Numbered from the stretch's first letter, positions 26,861-36,814 are shown. The stretch: 64,000 bases of DNA from Prevotella intermedia ATCC 25611 = DSM 20706 (GCF_001953955.1 NZ_CP019300.1:620001-684000); one strand, 5' to 3'. Notes: generated by a model from the letters alone, not told the origin. Program-made: numbers and translations.

Positions 26861-29800
26861 ATGAAGCAGGTAAAAAGCAAATTCCCTGTCAGGATAATGA
26901 CGCTTATATTAGGTCTGTTCCTGTCTATCAGTGCCTTTGCACAATCGACCATCAAAGGTCTTGTAAAAGATGCTTCTGGCGAACCAGTTATTAGCGCATC
27001 GGTTCTTGTTACAGGAACCTCTAACGGCGTGCAGACTGACTTTGACGGAAACTTTGAAATCAATGTGGCACCAGGCACTCAACTAACAATTTCCTACATC
27101 GGATACGTTAAGCAGCAAGTTGCTGCAAAGAATGGTATGGTAGTTGTGCTCCAGCCAGACGGTGCGCAACAAATGCAGGAAGTAGTGGTTATCGGTTACG
27201 GTGCAGTGAAGAAAGGCGACCTTACAGGGTCGGTTCTCGCAATGAAACCAGACACAAAGAACAAAGGTCTTGTAGTAAACGCGCAGGATATGATGCAAGG
27301 CAAGATGGCTGGTGTGAACGTAACAAGCGATGGCGGTACCCCTGGTGGTGGCGCACAGATTCGTATTCGTGGTGGTTCTTCATTGAACGCATCTAACGCT
27401 CCGCTTATCGTTATTGATGGTGTGGCATTGGATAACACAGGTGTGAAGGGTATGTCGAACCCACTTTCTATGGTAAACCCACAAGACATCGAAAGTTTCA
27501 ACGTATTGAAAGACGCTTCTGCAACAGCTATCTACGGTTCTCGTGGTTCTAACGGTGTCATCATCATCACCACAAAGAAAGGTCGTGCTAACCAACCTGT
27601 CGCTGTTTCATACGCTGGTAGCGTAACTGCAAGTGTTAAGAAAAAGACCATTGACGTAATGAATGGCGACGAATATCGTAAATTTATTACCGATATGTTT
27701 GGGGCTGGCAGCAAGCAAGTGGCTGCACTTGGCAAGGCTAACACCGATTGGCAGAACGAAATCTATCGTACAGCGTGGGCACAAGACCACAACGTTACTG
27801 TAACTGGTTCAGTAGGCAACGGTACTAATTCATTGCCTTTCCGTGTTTCTGCTGGTTACACAAACAACCAAGGTATCTTGAAGACCTCAAGCTTTGAGCG
27901 TTACACAGCTGCTGTTAACTTAAATCCATCGCTCATGAACAACCACTTGAATATGAATTTCAATGTGAAGGGTATGTTCGCAAAGAACCGTTTTGCAGAT
28001 GGTGCAGCTATCGGTGCAGCCGTTTCTTACGACCCAACTCAAAGCATTTACGACTACGATTCACCTGATGCAGCGAACTTTGGCAACTATCACGCTTGGC
28101 GTGGTGTCGGTCTTGCTGCAAGCGAAGACCCAACATGGCCAACTACTTTGAACACTTTGGCAACAAAGAACCCTATGGCTATATTGAATTTGAAGAACGA
28201 CCGCTCTCGCAGCCGCGACGTAATAGCAAATGCAGAGTTCGACTATAAGGTTCACGGATTTGAAGACTTGCGCTTGCACGTTACTGCTGGTGCCGACATT
28301 GCACAAGGACAGCAGGATACAGACATCGCACCAACTTCTCCATTGGCTTCTTACTATGGTTACAATGGTTGGAGCAAACAGTTGAAGCGCAACCTCACTT
28401 TCAACGCATACGCACAGTACTATCACGACTTTAAGGACGCTGCAAAGAACCATTTCGACATTATGGCGGGTTACGAGTGGCAACATTTCTGGAGAAAAGA
28501 CAAGAGTCGTGCAATACAATATTATCCTTCAACCAACTCAAAGGCTGGCCAAATCTACTACGATAGTGGTAAAGACTACAACAAAGACGGTATTTTGAAA
28601 GATTATGTATACTCTACTGAGAATTTCCTCGTATCATTCTTCGGTCGTGCTAACTGGAGTTTGATGGACCGTTACTACATTACAGCAACCTTCCGTGCCG
28701 ATGGTGCATCACGTTTCCAAAACCATTGGGCTAATTTCCCTTCATTCGCATTTGCTTGGAAAGTAAAGGACGAAAACAAATTCCGCGACATTAAGTGGTT
28801 GAGCGACTTGAAACTCCGCTTAGGTTGGGGTATGACGGGTCAGCAGGAAGGTATTGGCGACTACAACTACTTCGATATTTATCAAACAGGTAGCGGTACA
28901 AATAACGAATATCCAGTAACAGACGACGGAACTGTTGTTCGCCCACAAGCTGTAAACAAGGCTTTAACTTGGGAAACAACTACAACTTACAACGTCGGTC
29001 TCGACTGGGGTATATTCAACCAACGCCTCACTGGTAGCATTGATTGGTACTATCGTAAGACCACAGACCTTTTGAACAACAGTGTTACAGTTTCTGCTGG
29101 TTCTAATTTCCGCAACCAAGTTCCTTCTAACATCGGTTCGTTAAAGAACACTGGTGTTGAAGCAGCTTTGCGTTGGAGAGCTATCGAATCAAAAGATTGG
29201 TATTGGACTATCGATTATAACTTCACATACAACAAGAACGAAATTACCGACCTTACAGGCGGTAAGGACCCTAACCTTGTTGTTGCAACGGGTGGTATCT
29301 CAGCAGGTACTGGCAGTAATGCACAAGCACACGCTGTAGGACACTCTGCCTCTTCATTCTACGTTTATCAGCAAGTTTATGACAAGAATGGCAAACCAAT
29401 CGAAGGAGCAGTTGTAGACAGAAACGGTGATGGACAAATTACCCCTGCCGACAAGTACTTCTACAAGAGTCCGATGGCTCCTGTTACAATGGGACTTGCT
29501 TCTCGTTTAGAGTATAAGAACTGGGACTTCGGTTTCTCTCTCCGTGCAAATATCGGCAACTACGTGTTCAACGATTTGATGGCTGGACAAGCTAATGTTT
29601 CTCCTGCTGGTGTATGGGCATCATCTGAATTCTTGTCAAACCGTCCAATAGAATCAATTAAAGACAATTGGCAAACAGGTAATGCTGAAACTGTTCTTTC
29701 AGACCGTTGGGTACAGAATGCCTCATTCTTGAAACTCGATAACATTACATTGGGTTATAGCTTTGCCGACCTATTCAAGACTGGTGGCTGGCATGGTTTG

Positions 29801-29944
29801 AGCGGACGTGTTTATGGTACTGCTTCCAACCTGCTTACACTTACAAAATATGAAGGTATAGACCCTGAAGTGTTTGGCGGTATTGATAATAATCTCTATC
29901 CTCGCCCAATGTCATTCATTGTAGGTCTGAACTTAAATTTCTAA
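26861..29944 (+). CDS. susC: SusC/RagA family TonB-linked outer membrane transporter
   Basis: 1027 residues. Signal peptide ending ISAFAQ (28), carboxypeptidase-like regulatory domain (STIKGLVKDASGEPVISA), TonB-box/linker EVVVIGYGAVKKGDLTGSV, plug with VTSDGGTPGGGAQIRIRGG, and a 22-strand barrel ending in FIVGLNLNF. It forms the outer membrane channel of a SusCD pair that imports oligosaccharides, here presumably malto-oligosaccharides given the neighbouring SusE/F-like proteins and GH13 amylase. SusD follows 23 nt downstream. Controlled by the operator at 26689-26702. Confidence 0.96.
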   Translation: MKQVKSKFPVRIMTLILGLFLSISAFAQSTIKGLVKDASGEPVISASVLVTGTSNGVQTDFDGNFEINVAPGTQLTISYIGYVKQQVAAKNGMVVVLQPDGAQQMQEVVVIGYGAVKKGDLTGSVLAMKPDTKNKGLVVNAQDMMQGKMAGVNVTSDGGTPGGGAQIRIRGGSSLNASNAPLIVIDGVALDNTGVKGMSNPLSMVNPQDIESFNVLKDASATAIYGSRGSNGVIIITTKKGRANQPVAVSYAGSVTASVKKKTIDVMNGDEYRKFITDMFGAGSKQVAALGKANTDWQNEIYRTAWAQDHNVTVTGSVGNGTNSLPFRVSAGYTNNQGILKTSSFERYTAAVNLNPSLMNNHLNMNFNVKGMFAKNRFADGAAIGAAVSYDPTQSIYDYDSPDAANFGNYHAWRGVGLAASEDPTWPTTLNTLATKNPMAILNLKNDRSRSRDVIANAEFDYKVHGFEDLRLHVTAGADIAQGQQDTDIAPTSPLASYYGYNGWSKQLKRNLTFNAYAQYYHDFKDAAKNHFDIMAGYEWQHFWRKDKSRAIQYYPSTNSKAGQIYYDSGKDYNKDGILKDYVYSTENFLVSFFGRANWSLMDRYYITATFRADGASRFQNHWANFPSFAFAWKVKDENKFRDIKWLSDLKLRLGWGMTGQQEGIGDYNYFDIYQTGSGTNNEYPVTDDGTVVRPQAVNKALTWETTTTYNVGLDWGIFNQRLTGSIDWYYRKTTDLLNNSVTVSAGSNFRNQVPSNIGSLKNTGVEAALRWRAIESKDWYWTIDYNFTYNKNEITDLTGGKDPNLVVATGGISAGTGSNAQAHAVGHSASSFYVYQQVYDKNGKPIEGAVVDRNGDGQITPADKYFYKSPMAPVTMGLASRLEYKNWDFGFSLRANIGNYVFNDLMAGQANVSPAGVWASSEFLSNRPIESIKDNWQTGNAETVLSDRWVQNASFLKLDNITLGYSFADLFKTGGWHGLSGRVYGTASNLLTLTKYEGIDPEVFGGIDNNLYPRPMSFIVGLNLNF

Positions 29945-29967
29945 TTCTATCCTAAAAGTCAATAACA

Positions 29968-31602
29968 ATGAAACAATATATTAAGAAATTAGCTCCTGTA
30001 GCAGCATTGTTGCTTACATTGAGCATCACTTCTTGTGTAAAGGACTTGGACGTTACACCAATCGACCCAAACCTTCAAACAGAGATTAATCCCAACCATT
30101 TGTTCAACAAATGCTATGCAAACTTTGCATTGGCAGGCAACAGTGGTCCTAATGGCGATTGCGACATTGATGGTCTTGACGGAGGTACAACAGGTTTCAT
30201 CAGACAGTTGTTCAATTCTAACGACCTCACAACTGACGAAGCCATCTGCAACTGGACACAAGACGAAGGTGTTACGGATTTCAACTCTAATAGCTATGGT
30301 AGCTCTAACCCTATGCTTAAAGGTTTTTACTATCGCCTCTACTTCGGTGTAACCATCTGCAACCAATACATCAACAACTTCGGCGATGTAGACAAGCAGA
30401 AGACAGCAGAGGTGCGCTTTATCCGTGCACTCGACTATTATTTATTGATGGACGCGTTTGGCAATATTCCTTTCACTGAAAAAGTATCGGCTGAATCTGC
30501 TAAGCAATACTCACGCAAGCAGATGTACGATTACATTGAAAAAGAACTATTGGCTATCGAGAACGACCTGATGGAACCAAAGGCAAAGAAGTCTACCGAT
30601 GCTAACTATGGCCGCGTGGACAAGGCTGCCGTTTGGATGCTACTCTCTCGTCTTTACTTGAACGCTGAAGTTTATACTGGTACAGCAGAATGGCAGAAAG
30701 CTGCCGACTATGCTAAGAAGGTAATCAATTCACCTTATCAGCTATATACAGGCGCAACAGTAAACGGCTGGACTGCTTATCAGCAACTCTTTATGGGTGA
30801 TAATGGCGAAAACGGTGCATCAGTTGAAGCTATCTTCCCTATCCTTCAGGACGGTAAGCGCACTGCTGCTTATGGTGGTACAGTATTCTTGATTAACGCT
30901 TGCTACGACAAGGCTGCAACAGTAAACAGCAACGGCGTAGCTGGTGGCAACCTTTACGACAATGCAAACTGGGCGGGTGTTCGTGCTCGTAAGGACCTTA
31001 TCGACAAGTTCTTCCCTAACAACAATGCGCCTTCAGTTACTGGAGCTGTCATGCCTAAGGAAGCAGGCGACGACCGTGCATTGTTCGACGGTGTAGACAG
31101 AACGATTACACAAGAGACCTCGAAAGACCTTTCAACATTTACAAAGGGCTTTGCAGTAGTTAAATACAACAACTTCTACTCAACAGGTGCAACTGCAAAA
31201 GACCTCCGTTATGCCGACACAGATTTCTTCTTCTTCCGTGTTGCAGAGGCTTATCTCACCTATGCAGAAGCTACTGCCCGTTTGAATGGCGGTCAGACTA
31301 CTACTGAAGGTACAGACCTTATCAACAAACTCCACGTTCGTGCTCACGCTAAACCCAGAACTTCAGGTGCTTACACACTTAACGACATTCTCAATGAGTG
31401 GTGTAAAGAGTTCTACTTCGAGGGACGTCGCCGTGTAGACTTGGTTCGTTTCAATAAGTTTGGTGGTAATGTAAACTACAACTGGGCTTGGAAAGGTGGC
31501 GAACTCAACGGACGCAACTTTGCTGCAACACGCAACATCTTTGCAATTCCAAACAGCGACATGATTGTGAATACGAACTTGAAACAGAACCCCGGTTATT
31601 AA
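29968..31602 (+). CDS. susD: SusD/RagB family nutrient-binding lipoprotein
   Basis: 544 residues. Lipoprotein signal with lipobox TLSITSC, lipidated C23. The helical TPR-like scaffold is visible: YYRLYFGVTICNQYINNFG, EVRFIRALDYYLLMDAFGNIP and YGRVDKAAVWMLLSRLYLNAEVY, all standard SusD segments, and the C-terminal WCKEFYFEGRRRVDLVRF. It caps the SusC barrel and delivers glycan. Lies 23 nt after susC and 57 nt before the SusE-like gene. Confidence 0.96.
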   Translation: MKQYIKKLAPVAALLLTLSITSCVKDLDVTPIDPNLQTEINPNHLFNKCYANFALAGNSGPNGDCDIDGLDGGTTGFIRQLFNSNDLTTDEAICNWTQDEGVTDFNSNSYGSSNPMLKGFYYRLYFGVTICNQYINNFGDVDKQKTAEVRFIRALDYYLLMDAFGNIPFTEKVSAESAKQYSRKQMYDYIEKELLAIENDLMEPKAKKSTDANYGRVDKAAVWMLLSRLYLNAEVYTGTAEWQKAADYAKKVINSPYQLYTGATVNGWTAYQQLFMGDNGENGASVEAIFPILQDGKRTAAYGGTVFLINACYDKAATVNSNGVAGGNLYDNANWAGVRARKDLIDKFFPNNNAPSVTGAVMPKEAGDDRALFDGVDRTITQETSKDLSTFTKGFAVVKYNNFYSTGATAKDLRYADTDFFFFRVAEAYLTYAEATARLNGGQTTTEGTDLINKLHVRAHAKPRTSGAYTLNDILNEWCKEFYFEGRRRVDLVRFNKFGGNVNYNWAWKGGELNGRNFAATRNIFAIPNSDMIVNTNLKQNPGY

Positions 31603-31659
31603 GATTATTCAAGTTGAGGAGGCAACTCCTCAACTATCACAACCTAAAAGATAAGAATT

Positions 31660-32844
31660 ATGACAAAGATATTAAAGTCAGCATTGCTGCTTCTTTGCAC
31701 TGTTTGTTTTTTTACAGCGTGCAGCGATGACAACGATGAAAACCCAACAGTAAAGACGCCAACTACCTTCCACCTGAATACGCCCGCACTTGCGGCTAAT
31801 GGTGTTTACGATTTGGCTAATTCTAAAACCATCGAGCTTACCTGCTCACAGCCAGACTATGGTTATCCTGCCGTAACAAAATATACGGTAGAGGTTGCAA
31901 CCAGCGCAGACATGTCTGACGCAAGGACTATGGCAACAACCTTTACAACAGCCAAGATGGAAGTAGACGCTGCCGAACTGGCAAGTCTGCTTACCGACTT
32001 ACACGTTGCAAAGGGTATGAAAGAAGAACAATTCCCTATCACAGCTCCTGTTTACATTCGTGCAAAGGCAGTCCAGACTACTGCCTACGGACAGGAAATC
32101 GAAGGTACGTCAATTACATCTAACGTTATTACTTTAAACAAGGTGTACTTGCTCTTCTCGCTTCCTCCTGTGAAGACACCAGAGAAGCTCTTCCTTGTTG
32201 GTAACTTCAACAAATGGTCGTGGGACAATGCGTTGGAGATGACACCTGTTAACGGCTCACCTAACATCTTCTGGCATCTTGTTTACATTGATGGACAGGG
32301 CAACAGTGCAGGTGTGAAGTTCAACAGCGACAAGGCATGGAACGGCAAAGAGGCAGGTTTCGAAAAGATTACGATTAACCCAGCAAGCGATAATGCTGCC
32401 GATATTATCAATGCCAATGGCAACATTGGCTCTTCTAAGGCTGGCTGGTACTTGATGATTGTAGAGTGCACCGTAGTGGGTCGCGACATCAAGTACAACG
32501 TAACTTTCAACAAGCCTAACGTTTACTTGCAAGGTGCATGTACCGCATCAGGTGGCTGGGACCTTATCCCGGACAACCTGTTCTCTGTTCCTGCAACAGC
32601 CGACGGCGAGTTTGTTTCTCCAGCCATAGGCAATGCCGTGTCTGGTGGTCCTTCAGGCGGCGACCCGGGTGTACGTATCTGCGTGAAGATACCTGACATG
32701 GACTGGTGGAGGTCCGAGTTCATCGTCTACGACAAGAAGATTGCTTACCGCGGAACAGGTGGCGACCAGACACCACGTGTTGCAGGTGCAGTAGGTCAGA
32801 AGGTGTACTTGAACTTCACTAACGAAACAGGTGAAATAAAGTAA
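31660..32844 (+). CDS. SusE/SusF-like starch-binding outer membrane lipoprotein
   Basis: 394 residues. Lipobox FFTAC with lipidated C21. Residues about 35-170 form the SusE N-terminal Ig-like domain (TFHLNTPALAANGVYDLANS, TKYTVEVATSADMSD). Two carbohydrate-binding modules follow: KLFLVGNFNKWSWDNALEMT (about 180-285) and VYLQGACTASGGWDLIPDN (about 288-394), with the exposed tryptophans expected for starch binding. Cell-surface glycan capture that assists the SusCD pair. Part of the susC-D-E-F run; 27 nt before the next gene. Confidence 0.88.
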   Translation: MTKILKSALLLLCTVCFFTACSDDNDENPTVKTPTTFHLNTPALAANGVYDLANSKTIELTCSQPDYGYPAVTKYTVEVATSADMSDARTMATTFTTAKMEVDAAELASLLTDLHVAKGMKEEQFPITAPVYIRAKAVQTTAYGQEIEGTSITSNVITLNKVYLLFSLPPVKTPEKLFLVGNFNKWSWDNALEMTPVNGSPNIFWHLVYIDGQGNSAGVKFNSDKAWNGKEAGFEKITINPASDNAADIINANGNIGSSKAGWYLMIVECTVVGRDIKYNVTFNKPNVYLQGACTASGGWDLIPDNLFSVPATADGEFVSPAIGNAVSGGPSGGDPGVRICVKIPDMDWWRSEFIVYDKKIAYRGTGGDQTPRVAGAVGQKVYLNFTNETGEIK

Positions 32845-32871
32845 TAACAACTTATTATTATAGAAAAAGTT

Positions 32872-33906
32872 ATGAAGAAATTATCATTATATATCACACT
32901 CGCACTTGTAAGCCTCGTTTTCGGGGCTTGCAGCGACGAGTACGAACCTTGGGGCAATCCTCAGGCATACCCCGAGGAAGGTGCCATCACCATTCCTGGT
33001 ATCAAGGCAAACGCTGTTGCAACGCAAGACTTAGCCAATGTAGGCGAACAGGTTTCTCTGTTCACCCTCTCTACGGCTGAGCTTCCTGAAGGTTACACCT
33101 TGCAAAACGCTCGCATCAAGCTCTATCCGAAAGACATCAACACCGCAATGTCTACCACTATCAACACTACACTTGACGGTAAGGCTAACACAGCAGAGGT
33201 GCAGGAAATGGTGGAGAAGTACTACGGCAAGCGTTCGGAAGCATGCAACTTCGTTGCACTCGTATATATCAATGCCGTAAAGAACGGTCAGGCTGCACTC
33301 ATCGAAGCCGGAGAAGTTGCTGTTACGATAATACCAAAAGCACCGGCCTTCACCGAATACCTCTATATGGCAGGCGACGCTAACTCTTGGAGCCACTCGG
33401 ACATTCTCCACGGACCAGCGTTCGACGGTAAGTATCTTGGCTATATGTACCTCACACAAAGTGGATTTAAGTTCTGTACACAACCTAACTGGGACGGTAC
33501 AAACTATGGTAAGGACTTCAGCACAGATGGTGGTGCTGCCAACATTATGATGACAGAAGCCAACGGTTTCTACAAAGTAGAGGTAGACTTGCAGGCTCTT
33601 TCTTACAAGCTCACACCTATTACAAGCATCGGTATCATAGGCGACGCTGCAGGTGGCTGGGACAAAGACATTGTAATGACTTACGATGCAGCATCTCACA
33701 CATGGATTGCGAAGAGCGTAACACTCAAGGACGGTGAAATAAAGTTCCGTGCCAACGGTGCCTGGGACATCAGCTGGGGTGGAACAGACCTCAAGAAGCT
33801 CACATCGAACAACGGTACAAACATCAAGGTGAATGCAGGTACCTACACCATTAAGCTGAAACCGTCTTACGATGGCAACACACAAGCTGAACTTACCAAA
33901 GAGTAA
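32872..33906 (+). CDS. SusE/SusF-like surface lipoprotein
   Basis: 344 residues. Lipobox VFGAC with lipidated C20. N-terminal Ig-like region (about 35-160, QDLANVGEQVSLFTLSTAEL), then two CBM-like modules beginning EYLYMAGDANSWSHSDIL and SIGIIGDAAGGWDKDIV, similar in layout to the preceding gene. Probably a second starch-binding surface protein. Last gene of the susC operon; a terminator follows at 33941-33974. Confidence 0.85.
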   Translation: MKKLSLYITLALVSLVFGACSDEYEPWGNPQAYPEEGAITIPGIKANAVATQDLANVGEQVSLFTLSTAELPEGYTLQNARIKLYPKDINTAMSTTINTTLDGKANTAEVQEMVEKYYGKRSEACNFVALVYINAVKNGQAALIEAGEVAVTIIPKAPAFTEYLYMAGDANSWSHSDILHGPAFDGKYLGYMYLTQSGFKFCTQPNWDGTNYGKDFSTDGGAANIMMTEANGFYKVEVDLQALSYKLTPITSIGIIGDAAGGWDKDIVMTYDAASHTWIAKSVTLKDGEIKFRANGAWDISWGGTDLKKLTSNNGTNIKVNAGTYTIKLKPSYDGNTQAELTKE

Positions 33907-33940
33907 GTCCACTTCAACGATACTTTAAAGTATATATTTC

Positions 33941-33974
33941 AAGGGGAGAATGCATCTGTGTTCTCTCCTTTTTT
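33941..33974 (+). terminator. Terminator of the susC-D-E-F operon
   Basis: Stem GGGGAGAA (33943-33950) / TTCTCTCC (33961-33968), one wobble pair, followed by six T's, 35 bp after the stop codon. Confidence 0.85.
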
Positions 33975-33993
33975 ATTTGCACAAAGCCAAACT

Positions 33994-34007
33994 TGCAAAC
34001 GTTTGCA
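33994..34007. promoter_or_regulatory. LacI-type operator upstream of the amylase gene
   Basis: TGCAAACGTTTGCA, identical to the site at 26689-26702. Followed after 30 nt by AGTGC and after 54 nt by the -7 box TATATTTG (34062-34069), the same geometry as at susC. Confidence 0.85.
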
Positions 34008-34037
34008 CCCACATTAATACTTATTATAAATCAAGTT

Positions 34038-34069
34038 AGTGCAGGGAAAGGAAATAAGTTGTATATTTG
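34038..34069 (+). promoter_or_regulatory. Amylase gene promoter
   Basis: TATATTTG -7 box at 34062-34069 with AGTGC in place of a TTTG -33 box, 45 nt before the start codon at 34114. The operator palindrome lies 54 nt upstream of the -7 box. Confidence 0.65.
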
Positions 34070-34113
34070 CGAAAGCATAAACAGTTAGGATAAAACAAAA
34101 TCAAATCATCATT

Positions 34114-36132
34114 ATGAAACGTACCTCAACTCTGCTTGCAGCTTTGTGTCTTACTATGACAATGTTTGCACAAGGCTGGAAAGCCAACTATGGCGGCGTA
34201 ATGCTGCAAGGTTTCTACTGGGACTCTTATCAGGATACGAAATGGACAAACCTCGAATCGCAGGCAAAAGAACTTTCCGATTACTTCGACCTCGTGTGGT
34301 TGCCACAAAGTGCACAGGCACGCAACAACCCCTCAATGGGCTACGACGACTACTATTGGTTCAGCAATTACAACAGTTCGTTCGGCACAGAGGCTGAACT
34401 CCTGAGCCTCATCGGCACTTTCAAAGCCAACGGTATCAAGACCATAGCCGACGTTGTTATCAACCACCGTGCAACAACGGCTGGGTGGTTCGACTTCCCA
34501 GCCGAAACCTACAACAACGTAACGTACACTATGACATCGAAAGACGTTGCCAAGAACGACGACGGTGGCGAGGCTCTGAAGCAAGCCCAGAAAGAAGGCG
34601 TGCAGCTTAGCGACTTCATGGACTCGGGCGAAGACTGGCCTGGAATGCGCGACCTCGACCACAACAGTGCGAACGTACAAGCTACGGTGAAGGCTTACTT
34701 GCAGATGCTGAAGGACAAATTTGGCTATGCTGGCTTCCGTTACGATATGGTAAAGGGCTACGGTGGCAAGTTCACGGCACTCTACAACAATGCCTCACAA
34801 CCCGAATTTTCGGTCGGCGAATATTGGGACGGCGATATAAATAAGGTGAAAGCGTGGATTGAAAGCACCAAGTCGGACAACGTTCCCACAAGTGCAGCTT
34901 TCGACTTCCCTATCCGTTACACCGTCCGCAATGCTGTAAACAATGGCAACTGGAGTGCTTTCAACGGCATAGGCTTGGCAAAAGACCCCAACTATGCACG
35001 CTATGCCGTTACTTTCGTTGAGAACCACGACACCGAAGACCGTGGCGGCAACAGCCATCAAGACCCCATAAAGAAAGATACATTGGCGGCAAATGCCTAC
35101 ATTCTCGCCATGCCGGGAACGCCAAGCATCTTCTTGAAACACTATCAGGCATACAAAAGCGACATCAAGAATATGATTAGCGTGCGCAAGCTGATGGGCA
35201 TCAACAACGAGAGCAAGGCTGCCAAGTACAGCAGCAGCTCCGACTACTACGCCTTTACCACCACAGGTACAAACGGCGAAATGCTTACCGTGCTCGGTCC
35301 TGCAAAGAGTTTCTCCAACACAAACCGCTGGATAAAGCTCACAGGCGGATACCACTGGGCTTACTATGTGGAGAAGAGCAAAGCCAACTTCGTATGGGCA
35401 AGTCTTGCGAGTGGCACCTACGATGGCGAGCAAAGTGTAACGCTGACAGCCATCAGCGACGATGCGAATGCGCAAATCGTGTACACCACCGACGGAAGCG
35501 AACCCACAGCAGGCAGTGCAAAGGCTACCAACGGACAAGTGCTGACCATTCCTGTGGGCACAACCGTGCTGAAAGCAGGATTGCTCGTTGGCGGCGTTGT
35601 GAAGAACGTCATTGTCCGCAACTACAACATCATCGACTTCAAGCCTTACAATATCAAGGTATATGTAAATGCCGACGAGGCAGATGCAGCGTGGGCAAGT
35701 GCGAAGATGACAAGCACCAACCCTTCTATCAACTTCTGGATATGGGGCGGAACACACAAGACCGTGAAGGGTTCGTGGCCAGGCGACGCCGTAACAACAA
35801 CCGAAACGGCAAACGGCAAGAAATGGTTTGTGAAGGAATTTGCCATTACAAACTCTAACGACATCGTGAATTTGGTATTCAGTGTAGGCACAGGTTCGCC
35901 ACAGACGGTCGATATTGAAAACATAAAGGCAACCACCTTTATCAGCATATCGAGCGAGAAAGAAGGTGGAAAGAACAAAGTAAACGTTGTTTCTACGGGC
36001 ATCGACAACGTCGTTGCAGAACAGAAGGGTAACAACGACCCTTACTACTACACACTTTCAGGACAGCGCATAGCGAAACCAACCCAATGTGGCATATATA
36101 TCCACAATGGAAAGAAAGTACTGGTGAAGTAA
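34114..36132 (+). CDS. Secreted GH13 alpha-amylase with starch-binding module and C-terminal tail
   Basis: 672 residues. Signal peptide ends MTMFAQ (20) with no lipobox, unlike the lipoprotein SusG. GH13 barrel about 23-430: DVVINH (113-118), GFRYDMV with nucleophile D211, GEYW with acid/base E236, and FVENHDTED with D306. Then a chitobiase C-terminal-like domain (YTTDGSEPT, about 430-505), a CBM26-like starch-binding module (IKVYVNADEADAAWASAK, INFWIWGG, about 510-615), and a tail YYTLSGQRIAKPTQCGIYI ending NGKKVLVK. That tail recurs on secreted Prevotella proteins and resembles a T9SS sorting signal. Hydrolyses alpha-1,4 glucan outside the cell. LacI-controlled; own transcript. Confidence 0.94.
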   Translation: MKRTSTLLAALCLTMTMFAQGWKANYGGVMLQGFYWDSYQDTKWTNLESQAKELSDYFDLVWLPQSAQARNNPSMGYDDYYWFSNYNSSFGTEAELLSLIGTFKANGIKTIADVVINHRATTAGWFDFPAETYNNVTYTMTSKDVAKNDDGGEALKQAQKEGVQLSDFMDSGEDWPGMRDLDHNSANVQATVKAYLQMLKDKFGYAGFRYDMVKGYGGKFTALYNNASQPEFSVGEYWDGDINKVKAWIESTKSDNVPTSAAFDFPIRYTVRNAVNNGNWSAFNGIGLAKDPNYARYAVTFVENHDTEDRGGNSHQDPIKKDTLAANAYILAMPGTPSIFLKHYQAYKSDIKNMISVRKLMGINNESKAAKYSSSSDYYAFTTTGTNGEMLTVLGPAKSFSNTNRWIKLTGGYHWAYYVEKSKANFVWASLASGTYDGEQSVTLTAISDDANAQIVYTTDGSEPTAGSAKATNGQVLTIPVGTTVLKAGLLVGGVVKNVIVRNYNIIDFKPYNIKVYVNADEADAAWASAKMTSTNPSINFWIWGGTHKTVKGSWPGDAVTTTETANGKKWFVKEFAITNSNDIVNLVFSVGTGSPQTVDIENIKATTFISISSEKEGGKNKVNVVSTGIDNVVAEQKGNNDPYYYTLSGQRIAKPTQCGIYIHNGKKVLVK

Positions 36133-36153
36133 AAGAAAAACAATACGAAAACA

Positions 36154-36192
36154 ATGCGGCGGCTTTGCAGTAAGAATGCAGAGCCGCCGCAT
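36154..36192 (+). terminator. Terminator after the amylase gene
   Basis: Inverted repeat ATGCGGCGGCTTTGCA (36154-36169) / TGCAGAGCCGCCGCAT (36177-36192), 16 positions with one mismatch and a 7-nt loop, followed by CGCTTTTA. Confidence 0.85.
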
Positions 36193-36360
36193 CGCTTTTA
36201 TCGCATAGATTCAGAGAAAAAAAAGCCGTGCAATGGTTCCGTCGATTATCAGCAAAGGTCTGCCACATTATTTCGTTCTTCCAACTAAATAAAGCAGTTT
36301 TACCACTACACCACTGCTTCTGCACACCTTATTACATGCAGGCGAAAAAGGTAATAGTCG

Positions 36361-36550
36361 TGTAAATATTTTTCACAAACATAACTATTGCATAACACCT
36401 TTGTTATCAACGTGTTGCAAAACCTATTGTTTTGCGTTCCAAAAGCGGCTGTTTTGCACGGTAAAAGCGTAGGTTTTGCGTTGCAAAAGAGCCGCTTTCG
36501 CAATGCCAAATCGAAATTACCGTTTTTCTTCAGAATTATCTTTACAAAAT
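36361..36550 (-). repeat. Intergenic palindromic element, copy D
   Basis: Fourth copy, inverted: it begins with TGTAAATATTTTTCACAA and ends with ATCTTTACAAAAT. a-b-a'-b' order with the CTC variant of arm a. The spacer 36193-36360 before it shows only a degenerate tRNA-like stretch (see rejected items); the spacer after it carries the next promoter. Confidence 0.9.
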
Positions 36551-36721
36551 GGAAGCTGTTTTTGGGATTTGCCTTTGGTAAGAAAAAGGAAATTGAGTTG
36601 CTCAATATTTTTCTGCTGAACCTAACGTTTGTGTTCTTTCTGAAGTTTGGAAAGTTACATTTCCGAACTTTTTATATTGGATATACATAAAATAGAAAAT
36701 AGTTCAAAGTTGTGCTTTCGC

Positions 36722-36753
36722 TTTGGTGTTCTGAAATACTTTTATTACCTTTG
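36722..36753 (+). promoter_or_regulatory. Promoter of the DUF3943 gene
   Basis: TTTG at 36722-36725, exactly 20 nt, TACCTTTG at 36746-36753: full match to the Bacteroidetes promoter, 61 nt before the start codon. Confidence 0.75.
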
Positions 36754-36814
36754 TACGAAAGTTCGTAACGAGAAGTTTGGCTGTTGCAGTTCGATAGCAA
36801 GCCGTGATTGACCT

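Noticed and set aside
33031..35757. Long open frames antisense to the SusF-like and amylase genes
   Set aside because: Cysteine- and valine-rich translations without domains, arising opposite well-supported genes; codon-bias shadows.
36236..36325. tRNA-like stretch on the minus strand (GCAGTGG ... TGGTAAAACTGC ... CCATTGC)
   Set aside because: An acceptor-like and a D-arm-like pairing can be drawn, but the T-loop and a proper anticodon arm are missing and spacing at positions 8-9 is wrong. Possibly a decayed tRNA fragment; not annotated.
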